A stretch of 64,000 nt of DNA from Streptomyces mesophilus. Its GTDB lineage: Bacteria; Actinomycetota; Actinomycetes; Streptomycetales; Streptomycetaceae. The stretch spans positions 1-64,000 of the forward strand of contig NZ_JAAKZW010000007.1 of assembly GCF_011044995.1 (NCBI RefSeq), in the 5' to 3' direction. This document shows, in pieces, positions 54,715 through 62,685 of this stretch (the first letter of the stretch is position 1; every line of letters begins with the position of its first letter). The notes below the pieces were generated by a model. The model worked only from the letters and a program-made list of their open reading frames with translations. It searched no databases and was not told the origin of the DNA. Position numbers and translations under genes: made by a program.

Positions 54715-55911
54715 TCAGTGGCCGGGCAGCTCGGCCTCGATCAGATCGGCCGCCCGCTTGGTGCCACCCTCGGCCGCGGTCTGCGTCTGCAAGTCGGCCA
54801 GCCTGCGGGCGACTTCCGGGTCCGCGCTGATCGTGAGCACGGCCTCGCGCAGCACCTCGGCGGTCGCCTCCTCGGTCGGGATGTGGCGGGCGACGCCGAG
54901 CGCCTGGAGCATGTCCGCGTTGCCGAACTGGTCGACCGCCTGCGGCACCGCGATCATCGGGGTCGCGGTGGCGAGGCCCTCCTGGCTGCCGCCGGCGCCT
55001 GCGTGCGTGATGAACGCGTCCGCCTGACGGAGGATGGCGAGCTGCGGCACCCAGTTGTGCACCTCGATATTGGCCGGGATCTCACCGAGTTCGGCCACCT
55101 CGACGTGCTTGCCGATCTGCAGGACCACATGCCAGTCCGGCAGATCGCCGAAGGCCTTGACGCACTCGCGGTAGAAGCCGGGCTGCTTGGTGAAGGTCGA
55201 GCCGAGCGAGACGAGCAGCACCTTCCCGGCGCCTTCGGGCCGGGCCCACTCCCCTTCGGCACGCTCCCCCTGACAGGCGCCGACGAAGGTGTAGACGGAC
55301 TCGTCGACGCGGTCGGCGTTCGGCTGGAGCGCCTTGGGGATCACCACGAGGCAGCGGTCGGGGCGGCCCATGAAGTTCTCGACCGAGAGGTCCATGCCGT
55401 TCTCGGCGATCCACCCGGCGAACGTGTCGAAGAAGGCCTTGCCGCGCTCCGTCTCCTTCAGCGGATCGAAGAGCGGCTTGCCGACCTCCTCCTCGTATCC
55501 CTTCCAGGCGACGAGGTTCGGCGAGAACTGGACGATCGGCACGCCCCAGCGGTGCGCGAGTACACGGGCCGGGTACGCAGTGATGTCGTAGAGGACGAGG
55601 TCCGGCTCATCGCCCTCGTAGAGCTTCTCGAGCTGGGGCAGCGCCTGGAGGGCGTCGGTCAGGAAGGGCTCGATGTTGTCGATCAGTTCCGTGCCCCAGG
55701 CGTCCGGGTCGTCGTCCGTGGGCAGCGTCGAGGTCCAGATCTTGGGCTCGGCGCCGGCCGCGGCGACCTTGTCGGCGAAGGATTCGGGGATCGCGTACGT
55801 GACGCGGTGGCCGCGGGCGACGAGCTCGCGGATCACCTCCAGGCTGGGGTTCACATGCCCGGAAGCGGCGATGGAGAACATGGCGATGTGCGCGGGCCTG
55901 TGAGCTGTCAT
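54715..55911 (-). CDS. mgt: Macrolide-inactivating glycosyltransferase (OleD/Mgt-like)
   Basis: This 398-residue GT1 enzyme is close to OleD/OleI throughout. [17 protein letters not shown] contains the catalytic base His19 at the OleD position, [12 protein letters not shown] and [13 protein letters not shown] are shared, and [17 protein letters not shown] with DQFGNAD forms the UDP-sugar site. It would glucosylate macrolides and other phenolic or hydroxylated compounds, giving resistance. No macrolide cluster is near. The promoter is leaderless with a palindrome between -35 and -10. Confidence 0.93.
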   Translation of the reverse strand: MTAHRPAHIAMFSIAASGHVNPSLEVIRELVARGHRVTYAIPESFADKVAAAGAEPKIWTSTLPTDDDPDAWGTELIDNIEPFLTDALQALPQLEKLYEGDEPDLVLYDITAYPARVLAHRWGVPIVQFSPNLVAWKGYEEEVGKPLFDPLKETERGKAFFDTFAGWIAENGMDLSVENFMGRPDRCLVVIPKALQPNADRVDESVYTFVGACQGERAEGEWARPEGAGKVLLVSLGSTFTKQPGFYRECVKAFGDLPDWHVVLQIGKHVEVAELGEIPANIEVHNWVPQLAILRQADAFITHAGAGGSQEGLATATPMIAVPQAVDQFGNADMLQALGVARHIPTEEATAEVLREAVLTISADPEVARRLADLQTQTAAEGGTKRAADLIEAELPGH

Positions 55912-55917
55912 GCGCTC

Positions 55918-55958
55918 ACCTTAGACGAGACGAGACGTCTCGTGCAAGACGTATCGTC
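55918..55958 (-). promoter_or_regulatory. mgt promoter with overlapping palindromic operators
   Basis: On the minus strand TTGCAC (55942-55947) and TAAGGT (55918-55923) are 18 bases apart, and the mgt ATG (55911) begins six bases after the -10. The perfect 14-base palindrome ACGAGACGTCTCGT (55930-55943) fills the spacer, and GACG-N3-CGTC (55948-55958) lies just upstream. A repressor bound here would block the promoter. Confidence 0.7.
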
Positions 55959-55987
55959 TCGTCAGGCAGGGGTGCGCACCGTCGGGC

Positions 55988-57472
55988 TCAGTCCTCCCGG
56001 CCGATCCCGGCGACCTGGACGACGAGCCGGGCGAGGTCCGGATGGAATACGTCGTTGTGCGCGCCGGCCGGCGGGTCTCCTTCGCGTACGACCTCGCTGA
56101 CGTCGACGTTGACGCACTGCCTCTCGCCCATGCCGGAGCGCAGCATCTCGGCGAGGTCGATCGCCGTGAACGACGCCGAGGCCTGGGCTCCGTCATGGCC
56201 GAGGGCGCCCCATTTGCGGTCGATGCCCGACAGCGAGGCCGAGTCGCCGATCATGCGGGTGGCGAGCGGGTGCATCAGGCCGAGCTCGAGATCGTTGTGC
56301 GAGTAGCAGCACACGAGCGGACCGGCCAGACGCTCCAGGCAACCGGCCAGCGCGCCGCCGCCGCGCATCTGGTGCGGCATGTGGTCGGCGAACGCGAAGT
56401 GGGACAGGGCCGGCTGCAACAGCACCATCGAGGCCACGGCCCGGGAGTCCTCGGCCTGGTTCCGTACCGCATAGGCGACCAGGCGCGCCCCGAAGCCATG
56501 ACCCACCAGGTGGATACGGACCCCGGGCACGTTCCGGGCCAGCAGCGCCAGAACGGGCCCGAGGCCGTACGTGCCCACGACGCCGGCGCGACGGCGGAAG
56601 GTGTGTCCGGCGACCTGGCGCAGCAGTTCGTGCGCCCCGCGCCACAACTCGTCGTGCCCAGTGGCGAAGCGCTCGTCGCCGAACCCGCCGGCCGTCTGCA
56701 CCGGCCCCTTCTGGTCCAGGAGGGAACTGAGGGCATCCGGCGCGCGGGGACCGAGGACCGCGGACTCCGCATGGGTGCCGTGGTGCGAGACGTCGGCATC
56801 GCCCTCGCTGTGCCGCTCTATGCGTTCCGGCCGGTGGTGGGTGGCCTCGACGGCCTCGCGCGCCTCATCGAGGGCGGCGGCGAACTCCCCGCACACACCG
56901 GCGGTGTCGTCGAAGAGCATCACCGGATCGTGCTGCGGCAGCAGATCGTCCTCGGCGTCCGAGGCGAACTCGGCGCGGGCGTCGGTCAGCCGCAGCTCGA
57001 CGAGGCGGCGCAGGAGCGTGCCGAAGTCGTCGAGCGCCAAGCCGCCGGCGGGCCGCCGCGCCAGCAGGTCGCACAGCTCGTGCACCACGTCGCCGCTGGC
57101 CGGGAAGGCGTCCACCAGCGCGCGGGCCGTCGCCGCGTCCAGCGCGGGCAGCGCGTCGAGGGCGGCCCGGCGCTGCTCCTCGGGCACATGCGGAGCGGAC
57201 TCGTCCAGAAACCGCATCGCGGGCCAGCGCACGCCCACCCGCGCCATGCGTGCCTCGGGTGCGGCCTCCCGTAGAAGGGCGAAGAAGCGCGCGTCGAACT
57301 CTCCTGCCACGCCGGGGTCGTTGTTCCAGCCGTGCGCGAGCACGACCACATCACGCGCGCCGCTGTGCCCGATGTCACTGATCACCCGGTCGCGGGCCCC
57401 CGGATCGACGGCTCCCTGCGGGTCGAACTCCCACACACCCTCCGCCACGGCCCCTCGCGCCGGATCCGTCAT
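55988..57472 (-). CDS. Alpha/beta-hydrolase-like protein with changed nucleophile elbow
   Basis: The 494-residue protein starts VWEFDPQGAVDPG, then VVVLAHGWNNDPGVA (oxyanion strand), and near residue 325 HLVGHGFGARLVAYAV, the nucleophile-elbow position. There the usual GxSxG is GHGFG, so the serine is replaced by glycine. Later KWGALGHDGAQA may supply the histidine. It could be a binding protein or a pseudo-enzyme. ATG 57472 follows GAGGAGG. It diverges from the small membrane protein at 57653. Confidence 0.7.
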   Translation of the reverse strand: MTDPARGAVAEGVWEFDPQGAVDPGARDRVISDIGHSGARDVVVLAHGWNNDPGVAGEFDARFFALLREAAPEARMARVGVRWPAMRFLDESAPHVPEEQRRAALDALPALDAATARALVDAFPASGDVVHELCDLLARRPAGGLALDDFGTLLRRLVELRLTDARAEFASDAEDDLLPQHDPVMLFDDTAGVCGEFAAALDEAREAVEATHHRPERIERHSEGDADVSHHGTHAESAVLGPRAPDALSSLLDQKGPVQTAGGFGDERFATGHDELWRGAHELLRQVAGHTFRRRAGVVGTYGLGPVLALLARNVPGVRIHLVGHGFGARLVAYAVRNQAEDSRAVASMVLLQPALSHFAFADHMPHQMRGGGALAGCLERLAGPLVCCYSHNDLELGLMHPLATRMIGDSASLSGIDRKWGALGHDGAQASASFTAIDLAEMLRSGMGERQCVNVDVSEVVREGDPPAGAHNDVFHPDLARLVVQVAGIGRED

Positions 57473-57617
57473 CGCCTGCCTCCTCGGCCGCCGTGCGCCG
57501 TGGGCCCAGCACCCGACGACCGCCCCTGGCGAGTGCCCCTCGGGCGGGTCCTCATGTCCTGGCGGCACCTGCCGCACACCCCTCGGGCACCTGGGCTCCA
57601 CGGCGGGACCACACCGC

Positions 57618-57641
57618 GTTTGCCCCGCGAAGATCGGGTCA
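57618..57641 (+). promoter_or_regulatory. Possible SigB-type promoter of small membrane-protein gene
   Basis: GTTT (57618-57621), 14 bases, GGGTCA (57636-57641). This resembles the Streptomyces SigB pattern GNNT-N14-16-GGGTA(C/T), with mismatches at the last two positions. The ATG is 12 bases downstream. Confidence 0.4.
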
Positions 57642-57652
57642 ACCGCAACGGC

Positions 57653-58021
57653 ATGACGAACCAACACAGCAAGACCGACAGCAAGCAGCCGGCCGGCCTG
57701 GCCGCAAAGGCAGCCGGCACCGTGGCGGAGGCCGGTGGCAGTGCGGCCGACAAGGCCGACAAGTCGGCCCGCGCCTCGGGCCGTGTCTTCACCGGTGCGC
57801 TCGGCGGCGTCGAGTCCGGCCGCAAGGCCGTGACGGCGACCGCGGGACGCGCGGGTGCGGCGGCCCTGACCGCGTGGGCGGCCTTCAAGAACCGCAAGTT
57901 GATCGCGGCTCTCTCGGCGGCCGGGATCACCGCACTCGGCCTGGCCACCTATGGCGCGGGCCGCCGTGCGGAGCGCAATCGCCGCGGTCCGGTGGCGCGA
58001 TGGAGCGGCGGACGCCTGTGA
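57653..58021 (+). CDS. Small Ala/Lys-rich membrane protein
   Basis: This 122-residue protein is not recognised. The first 75 residues are Ala-, Gly- and Lys-rich and probably helical (AAKAAGTVAEAGGSAADKAD). One hydrophobic segment near residues 83-104 (LIAALSAAGITALGLATYG) ends in a basic tail RRAERNRRG. It looks like a stress-type membrane-tethered protein. No ribosome site is evident before ATG 57653. Confidence 0.65.
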   Translation: MTNQHSKTDSKQPAGLAAKAAGTVAEAGGSAADKADKSARASGRVFTGALGGVESGRKAVTATAGRAGAAALTAWAAFKNRKLIAALSAAGITALGLATYGAGRRAERNRRGPVARWSGGRL

Positions 58022-58026
58022 GCGTG

Positions 58027-58050
58027 GTTTGCGTCCGGCCTGACGGGATA
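58027..58050 (+). promoter_or_regulatory. Possible SigB-type promoter upstream of the ANTAR-GAF gene
   Basis: GTTT (58027-58030), 14 bases, GGGATA (58045-58050), followed by C. It is a partial match to the same stress-promoter pattern, about 170 bases before the gene. Confidence 0.35.
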
Positions 58051-58218
58051 CGTGCAAAGGCACCCCATGGGCAGATCTGTCAGAGCGCACCGTGGGTCAG
58101 GCGTCGCCCGGTTGAGAAAACAGCCGGCGGCGCCGCCGCACGTATGCCCCGGCAGATTCCGTGCCCCCACCGCAAAAGCGGGGCGAGGGCCTGAAGCCGG
58201 AGCAGGAGAAGGGAACGC

Positions 58219-59106
58219 ATGGACCGAAGAGCCCGCATGTACGTCGCACCGGACCCGGAGCAGGGTGACGTCGAAGCGCTACGCGACCAACTCGCCCGCA
58301 CCACCGAGGAGATCCGGCACCTGCGGGCCCGTGATCGCAGCCGCCCGGCCGTCTCGATGGCCCAGGGCATCCTGATGGAGCGCTACCGGCTCCGGGACGC
58401 CGATGAGGCGTTCGTCCTGCTGCGCCACACCTCACAGCGTTTCAACGTGAAGATGCGCTCCCTGGTGGACGCGGTGCTCACCACCGCACGACCGGACAGC
58501 ATGAGGGAGCTGTGGTTCCCCGGCAGGGTCAGGCAGCACCCTCCCCTGCTGCCGGCTTTGGACCTCAACGGCGATGCGCCGGTGCACCGCAGCGGCGTCC
58601 TGCGCGTGGTGCTTTCCCAGGTCCTCGCCATCACCGGGACCGACATGGGCAATGTGCAGCTGGCCGATCAGGCGGCGCGCGGCCTGCGCCTGGAGCACCA
58701 CACCGGTCACAGCGACGACTTCGTGGACTACTTCGCCTTCGTCGGCGAGTCCGGCACCGCCTGCGGCGAGGCCGCCGCGGCGCTCGCGCTGCGCACCGTG
58801 CGCGACGTGGCCGTCGATCCGGTCTTCACCGACGGCGCACGGCGCACGATCCTGCAGGCGGGCAGCCGGTCCGTGCACAGCGTTCCGCTGATCGGCGCGG
58901 ACGGTACGTGCGTGGGCATGGTGTCCGCCCATCTGCCCGACCCGTCCGGTGAACTGGCCGCCCGCCAGTCGGCGTTGCTCACCAGGATCGGCCACGAGGC
59001 CGGCCGCTGGCTGGCCTGGTACGAGGAGACCCTGGTGCGGGACGCCCTGGAGTTCCTGCACGCCCTCGGGCGCCGCCCCGACCTGCTCCCGCCGCGGGGC
59101 GCGTAA
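58219..59106 (+). CDS. ANTAR-GAF regulatory protein
   Basis: The 295-residue protein has an N-terminal ANTAR domain (SMAQGILMERYRLRDADEAF, LLRHTSQRFNVKMRSLVDAV, residues about 40-90), which binds hairpins in nascent RNA to prevent termination. A GAF sensor domain follows (RVVLSQVLAITGTDMGNVQL, SVHSVPLIGADGTCVGMVSA). The order ANTAR then GAF is the reverse of the commoner GAF-ANTAR. AGGAGAAGGG precedes ATG 58219. The signal is unknown. Confidence 0.87.
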   Translation: MDRRARMYVAPDPEQGDVEALRDQLARTTEEIRHLRARDRSRPAVSMAQGILMERYRLRDADEAFVLLRHTSQRFNVKMRSLVDAVLTTARPDSMRELWFPGRVRQHPPLLPALDLNGDAPVHRSGVLRVVLSQVLAITGTDMGNVQLADQAARGLRLEHHTGHSDDFVDYFAFVGESGTACGEAAAALALRTVRDVAVDPVFTDGARRTILQAGSRSVHSVPLIGADGTCVGMVSAHLPDPSGELAARQSALLTRIGHEAGRWLAWYEETLVRDALEFLHALGRRPDLLPPRGA

Positions 59107-59115
59107 GGCCCTCGC

Positions 59116-59200
59116 CGCAGTGCCGGGGCGGCGCCGTCACGACGGCCCGCAGTGCCGGGGCGGCGCCGTCACGACCGCCCGTAGTGCCGGGGCGGCGCCG
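59116..59200. repeat. 32-bp tandem repeat between convergent genes
   Basis: Units starting at 59116, 59148 and 59180 (the last partial) share CG(C/T)AGTGCCGGGGCGGCGCCG. They lie between the ANTAR-GAF stop and the sigma-factor stop. Each unit can fold on itself (CGGCGCCG), so the array may also act as a terminator. Confidence 0.88.
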
Positions 59201-59211
59201 CCCACACGTCC

Positions 59212-60069
59212 TCATGCCGCGCGGGGCAGATCCTGCTCTTCGGCGCCGAGCGCCTGGGCGCGGACCTTGGCACAGCTGCGCGTGATGAGCCGGGACACAT
59301 GCATCTGAGAGATGTCCAGCTGATCGGCGATGGCCTGCTGCGTCTTGTCCTCGAAGAAGCGCAGATACAGGATCGTGCGCTCACGCTCGGGCAGCTTCGC
59401 AAGCCCTTCCTTCGCCGCCTCGCGGTCGATCACGGTGTCATAGGCGGGGTCGGGGTCACCGAGCGCGTCGGCCAGGCTGAAGCCGTCGTCGGCCGAGGAC
59501 AACTGGGCATCCAAGGACAGCGTGCTGTGGCTGTGCAGCGCCTGCATGCCCTCCTTCACCTCGTCCTCGGTGAGGCCGAGGTGTACGGCGATCTCCTCGA
59601 TCTGAGGCTCACCGGCGCCGGGCAGCTGGGAAAGTTCACGGTGCGCGCCGCGGATGCGGTTGCGCAGTTCCTGTACGCGGCGCGGGACGCGCAGCGCCCA
59701 GGACCGGTCCCGGAAGTGCCGCTTGATCTCACCGGTGATGGTGGGCACCGCGTAACTCTCGAACGCGCCGCGGCTCGGCTCATAGTGATCGATCGCCTTG
59801 ACCAGGCCCAGTGCGGCGACCTGGCGGAGATCGTCGAGTTCCTCGCCGCGCCGGCCGAAACGCCCCGCGATGCGGTGGGCCATCGGCAGCCAGGCCTCGG
59901 CGAGTTCTTCCTTCAAGAGCTCACGCTCCGGTCCCTCGTCAAGGTCGACCAGCCGTGCGAACTGCGCGGCGGTATCCGGTGCGTCATCGTGCGGGTGACG
60001 CATGCGTCGGGAGGTGGACGAGGTGGCGTGGCCGGGGCGGTTGTTCGTGGTGTGGATATGCGCAGACAT
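59212..60069 (-). CDS. SigB/SigF/SigG-type RNA polymerase sigma factor
   Basis: The 285-residue stress or developmental sigma factor has region 2 (DLRQVAALGLVKAIDHYEPS, then FESYAVPTITGEIKRHF), region 3 (VPRRVQELRNRI) and region 4 (PERERTILYLRFFEDKTQQ, ISQMHVSRLI). In Streptomyces this class drives stress and differentiation genes and is held by anti-sigma factors, which are not adjacent here. The start at 60069 follows GAAGGGA. A possible SigB-type promoter lies at 60202-60226. Confidence 0.93.
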   Translation of the reverse strand: MSAHIHTTNNRPGHATSSTSRRMRHPHDDAPDTAAQFARLVDLDEGPERELLKEELAEAWLPMAHRIAGRFGRRGEELDDLRQVAALGLVKAIDHYEPSRGAFESYAVPTITGEIKRHFRDRSWALRVPRRVQELRNRIRGAHRELSQLPGAGEPQIEEIAVHLGLTEDEVKEGMQALHSHSTLSLDAQLSSADDGFSLADALGDPDPAYDTVIDREAAKEGLAKLPERERTILYLRFFEDKTQQAIADQLDISQMHVSRLITRSCAKVRAQALGAEEQDLPRAA

Positions 60070-60201
60070 TACGAATCCCTTCGCCGTGGAGTCATCAAGC
60101 TCGACCGCAGTGAGGGGCGCCGTTCGTCGGGCCACCGTGCATACGGAACCGGACAGACCGCCCCTGCGGCTGCGCCTCCGGTCCGAAGCACGAGGACTCG
60201 C

Positions 60202-60226
60202 ATGCCCTGGCCCTCCGCCGCCAAAC
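60202..60226 (-). promoter_or_regulatory. Possible autoregulated SigB-type promoter
   Basis: On the minus strand GTTT (60223-60226), 15 bases and GGGCAT (60202-60207) match GNNT-N14-16-GGGTA(C/T) except for one core base. It is about 130 bases upstream of the sigma-factor start. Confidence 0.4.
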
Positions 60227-60377
60227 GGACCATTTCAAAACGGAGCGATTCACCGGCCGCGCGCGGCCGGCGCCTCGCCTCGCCTCACCTCGGGAATGCA
60301 TGGCCGAGGTCATCCCGGGAACACGGGGGGCCGGAAGCGACGGGCCCGTTCGGGCGGACAGACAGAGGGGGAGTTCG

Positions 60378-60605
60378 ATGTTGATGGCGCACCCGGCCGT
60401 GCTGCTCGACCTGATGGACGAGTACGCGGCGCTGAAGATCCTCGAAGCCGAGAAGGGGTCCCCGGAGGTGCAGCGGAGACTGGAGGACGTGGCGTACACC
60501 CTGTGTATCGCCACGGGTACCCGCGATGTCGACATGGCCCTGATCGCGGCCCGGCACCGTCTGTCGGGTGCGCGTCCGGGCGACGACTCGCTGGTCGGCG
60601 CCTGA
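60378..60605 (+). CDS. DUF5133 small protein
   Basis: This 75-residue protein starts MLMAHPAVLLDLMDEYAAL and is helical throughout (VQRRLEDVAYTLCIATGTRD). DUF5133 proteins are small Streptomyces proteins of unknown function, often near stress regulators. ATG 60378 follows GAGGGGGAG. It diverges from the sigma factor and precedes the SRPBCC gene. Confidence 0.78.
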   Translation: MLMAHPAVLLDLMDEYAALKILEAEKGSPEVQRRLEDVAYTLCIATGTRDVDMALIAARHRLSGARPGDDSLVGA

Positions 60606-60659
60606 CCCGCACGCACTTCGCACGCACCTCGTACGTATAAGAAAGAGGAGAAGTAACCC

Positions 60660-61097
60660 ATGTCGTCCTCGCTGCTCGAAGCCGTCGACGTAGAAGCCCC
60701 CGTCTCGGTGAGCTGGGCGCTGTGGAAGGACGTCGAACGCTGGCCTTCCTTCCTCAGCCATGTGAAACACGTCAAGCGCATCGACCCGGACACCTTCGCC
60801 TGGCAGCTCTCCCTGCCGGGCGCCGACAAGGAGTTCGTGGCGCAGCTCGCCGAGGTCGTTCCCGAGGAGCGCATCGCCTGGCACACGACCCAGGGCGTCG
60901 AGCACGCCGGCGTGGTCACCTTCCACCGGCTCAGTGATACGCGCAGCCGCGTGACGCTTCAGGTCGAGTACGACCCGAAGGGCTTCGTGGAATATCTGGG
61001 CGCCCTGACGAACCTCGACAAGACCTTGGCCAATTACGACTTGGGCCAGTTCAAGAACATGGCGGAGCGCGAAGCCGCGCGCGGCGGATCCGCCTGA
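60660..61097 (+). CDS. SRPBCC (polyketide cyclase/dehydrase-like) protein
   Basis: The 145-residue protein has the helix-grip START-like fold: LEAVDVEAPVSVSWALWKDV, WPSFLSHVKHVKRID, and a long C-terminal helix LDKTLANYDLGQFKNMAER. The fold binds hydrophobic ligands; catalytic function cannot be assigned. AAGAGGAG precedes the ATG. It lies 54 bases after the DUF5133 gene, probably in the same unit. Confidence 0.83.
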   Translation: MSSSLLEAVDVEAPVSVSWALWKDVERWPSFLSHVKHVKRIDPDTFAWQLSLPGADKEFVAQLAEVVPEERIAWHTTQGVEHAGVVTFHRLSDTRSRVTLQVEYDPKGFVEYLGALTNLDKTLANYDLGQFKNMAEREAARGGSA

Positions 61098-61146
61098 GAC
61101 GTCACAGCACCCGAGACCTCAGGCCGCCTGATCCACGAGACAGGCC

Positions 61147-61295
61147 CTAAAGGCTGTTGCAGAACTGCGATCACGCTCGGATCCGGCCATCGACGGCAAG
61201 GTCAACTGCCCGAATGTGCACCGGTTTCTGCCGGCTTGGTAGCCGTTGCGGCGCGGTCTCGGAAGATCGTTTAGCAGTTCTGCAACAGCCTTTAG
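61147..61295. mobile_element. MITE-like element with perfect 22-bp inverted repeats
   Basis: The 149-bp element is bounded by perfect inverted repeats of 22 bases: 61147-61168, starting CTAAAGGCTGTTGCAG, and 61274-61295, its exact reverse complement. About 105 bases of non-coding sequence lie between. No transposase is encoded, so it would be mobilised in trans. It sits between two convergent genes and ends three bases before the SpoIIE-phosphatase stop codon, where its ends could also work as a terminator. The family is not recognised; its ends differ from the IS5 copy in this window. Confidence 0.78.
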
Positions 61296-61298
61296 ACA

Positions 61299-62495
61299 TC
61301 ACGACAGCGGCGGGTTCCACTCGAGCAGCAGGATCGTGGCGTCGTCGCGGAGCCTGTTCTCGGAGGCGTCGAGCACCGAGTGGATCAGACGGCGCAGCGT
61401 CTCCGGGGCGGGCTCCCCGGTGGAAGCGGCATGGATCACCGCCTGCGCGAAGCGATGGGCGCCGAACTCGGCGCCGTCGGCGAGACGGGCCTCGGTGATG
61501 CCGTCGGTGTGCAGCAGCACGCGGTCCCCCGGCTCCAGCGCGATCTGGTGGACCGTGCGGGGAGCGTCCGTGAGCAGGGCGGGCAGCCCCATCGGGACGT
61601 CCGGTTCGCGCTCCATGGCCTCGGACACCAGGCGCGAGCCGCGCACCAGGAGCGGCGGCGGATGCCCGCAGTTGATCCAGCGCAGCGCTCCCGTGGCCAG
61701 GTCCAGCTGGGCCAGGACGGCGGTGCAGAACTGGTCGGGCAGCCATTCGCCCAGGGCCATGTCCACGGCGGTCGTCAGCTCGTTCAGATCCGAGCCGGTC
61801 CGCCGCGCGTTGCGGCACGCGGCCATCGTGACGGTGGCGGTGAGGCCCGAGGACAGATCGTGGCCCATCGCGTCCACGACGGCGGCGTGCAGGGTGCTCG
61901 TGGTCAGCGCGTGGTCGTACGCGTCGCCGCCGATCTCGTACGCGGGCTCCATCACCGCGGTGGACACGATCCGCGGCGTGCCGATGGTGCGGGGCGGCAG
62001 CAGGGCGCGGAGCATCTCCGCCGGCAGCCCCATGGGCTCGGTCCGTGTGCGCTGCACCACGGAGTCCTTGTAGGCGCGCTTCGAGGTGATCACCGGGGCG
62101 AGCAGGGCGGCCAGAGCCCGGCAGCGCACCAGGAACGACGGGTCCATGGCCGGTGTCGAGGCGGACACCACGCCGAGCCGCTCGGCCCCGTCGATCAGCG
62201 GCAGCCAGACCGTGATCGCGCGGCCGTCCTCCTCGATGTGCAGATCCTGCTTCCGGTACGCCCAGCCGCCTGCGGAGTCGTCGACGGCCAGCGCCTCCGC
62301 CGGGGACCCGAGCGGGATCAGCTGGCGCTGCTGCAGATCGGCCAGATACGCCTGCACAGGCGCCAGGCCCAGGGCCTCGGCCGCCAGGGTGACGACCATG
62401 GCCAGATCGAGCTCCGCGATATGACCGCCGGCGAGAAAGCCGGTCAGTCGGGCATCGAGGCCGTCCGTGTCCTCCGCGTCCTGCGCTGCCGTCAC
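61299..62495 (-). CDS. SpoIIE-type PP2C serine/threonine phosphatase
   Basis: This 398-residue protein has a GAF-like sensor in the first 150 residues and a PPM/SpoIIE phosphatase domain from about 165 to the end. Metal-site motifs include YEIGGDAYDHAL, VVDAMGHDLSSGL, NCGHPPPLLV and LLHTDGITEAR, with LRDDATILLLEW at the end. In Streptomyces such proteins dephosphorylate anti-anti-sigma factors and so release SigB-type sigma factors, in keeping with the sigma gene 1.2 kb away. GTG 62495 follows GGGAG. Confidence 0.9.
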   Translation of the reverse strand: MTAAQDAEDTDGLDARLTGFLAGGHIAELDLAMVVTLAAEALGLAPVQAYLADLQQRQLIPLGSPAEALAVDDSAGGWAYRKQDLHIEEDGRAITVWLPLIDGAERLGVVSASTPAMDPSFLVRCRALAALLAPVITSKRAYKDSVVQRTRTEPMGLPAEMLRALLPPRTIGTPRIVSTAVMEPAYEIGGDAYDHALTTSTLHAAVVDAMGHDLSSGLTATVTMAACRNARRTGSDLNELTTAVDMALGEWLPDQFCTAVLAQLDLATGALRWINCGHPPPLLVRGSRLVSEAMEREPDVPMGLPALLTDAPRTVHQIALEPGDRVLLHTDGITEARLADGAEFGAHRFAQAVIHAASTGEPAPETLRRLIHSVLDASENRLRDDATILLLEWNPPLS

Positions 62496-62685
62496 GCCGC
62501 CGCTCCCGTGTCGGTACTGCCGGGTCGTCCAGGCAACTCACTGCCTTCTCGCAGTGTCACACCGGCCAGCCGTGCGGTCGTGTTCGTCCCGGCCGGTGGA
62601 GTGACCGGCCGGGCAGGTCAGGCGCAGGCTTCACGCTGAGTGATCCCCGTAGGCGTACGGCTCAGGGGCAGGCCGTGGGGACGCT

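Noticed and set aside
54442..56100. Plus-strand frame across the mgt gene
   Set aside because: The minus-strand frame is an unmistakable OleD-like enzyme; the plus frame is a compositional shadow.
59116..59200. Repeats considered as a CRISPR array
   Set aside because: Units are directly tandem without unique spacers, and no cas genes are present in the window.
61171..62541. Alternative minus-strand frame running through the SpoIIE phosphatase
   Set aside because: The neighbouring frame has complete PP2C motifs; this one has none and crosses the MITE-like element.
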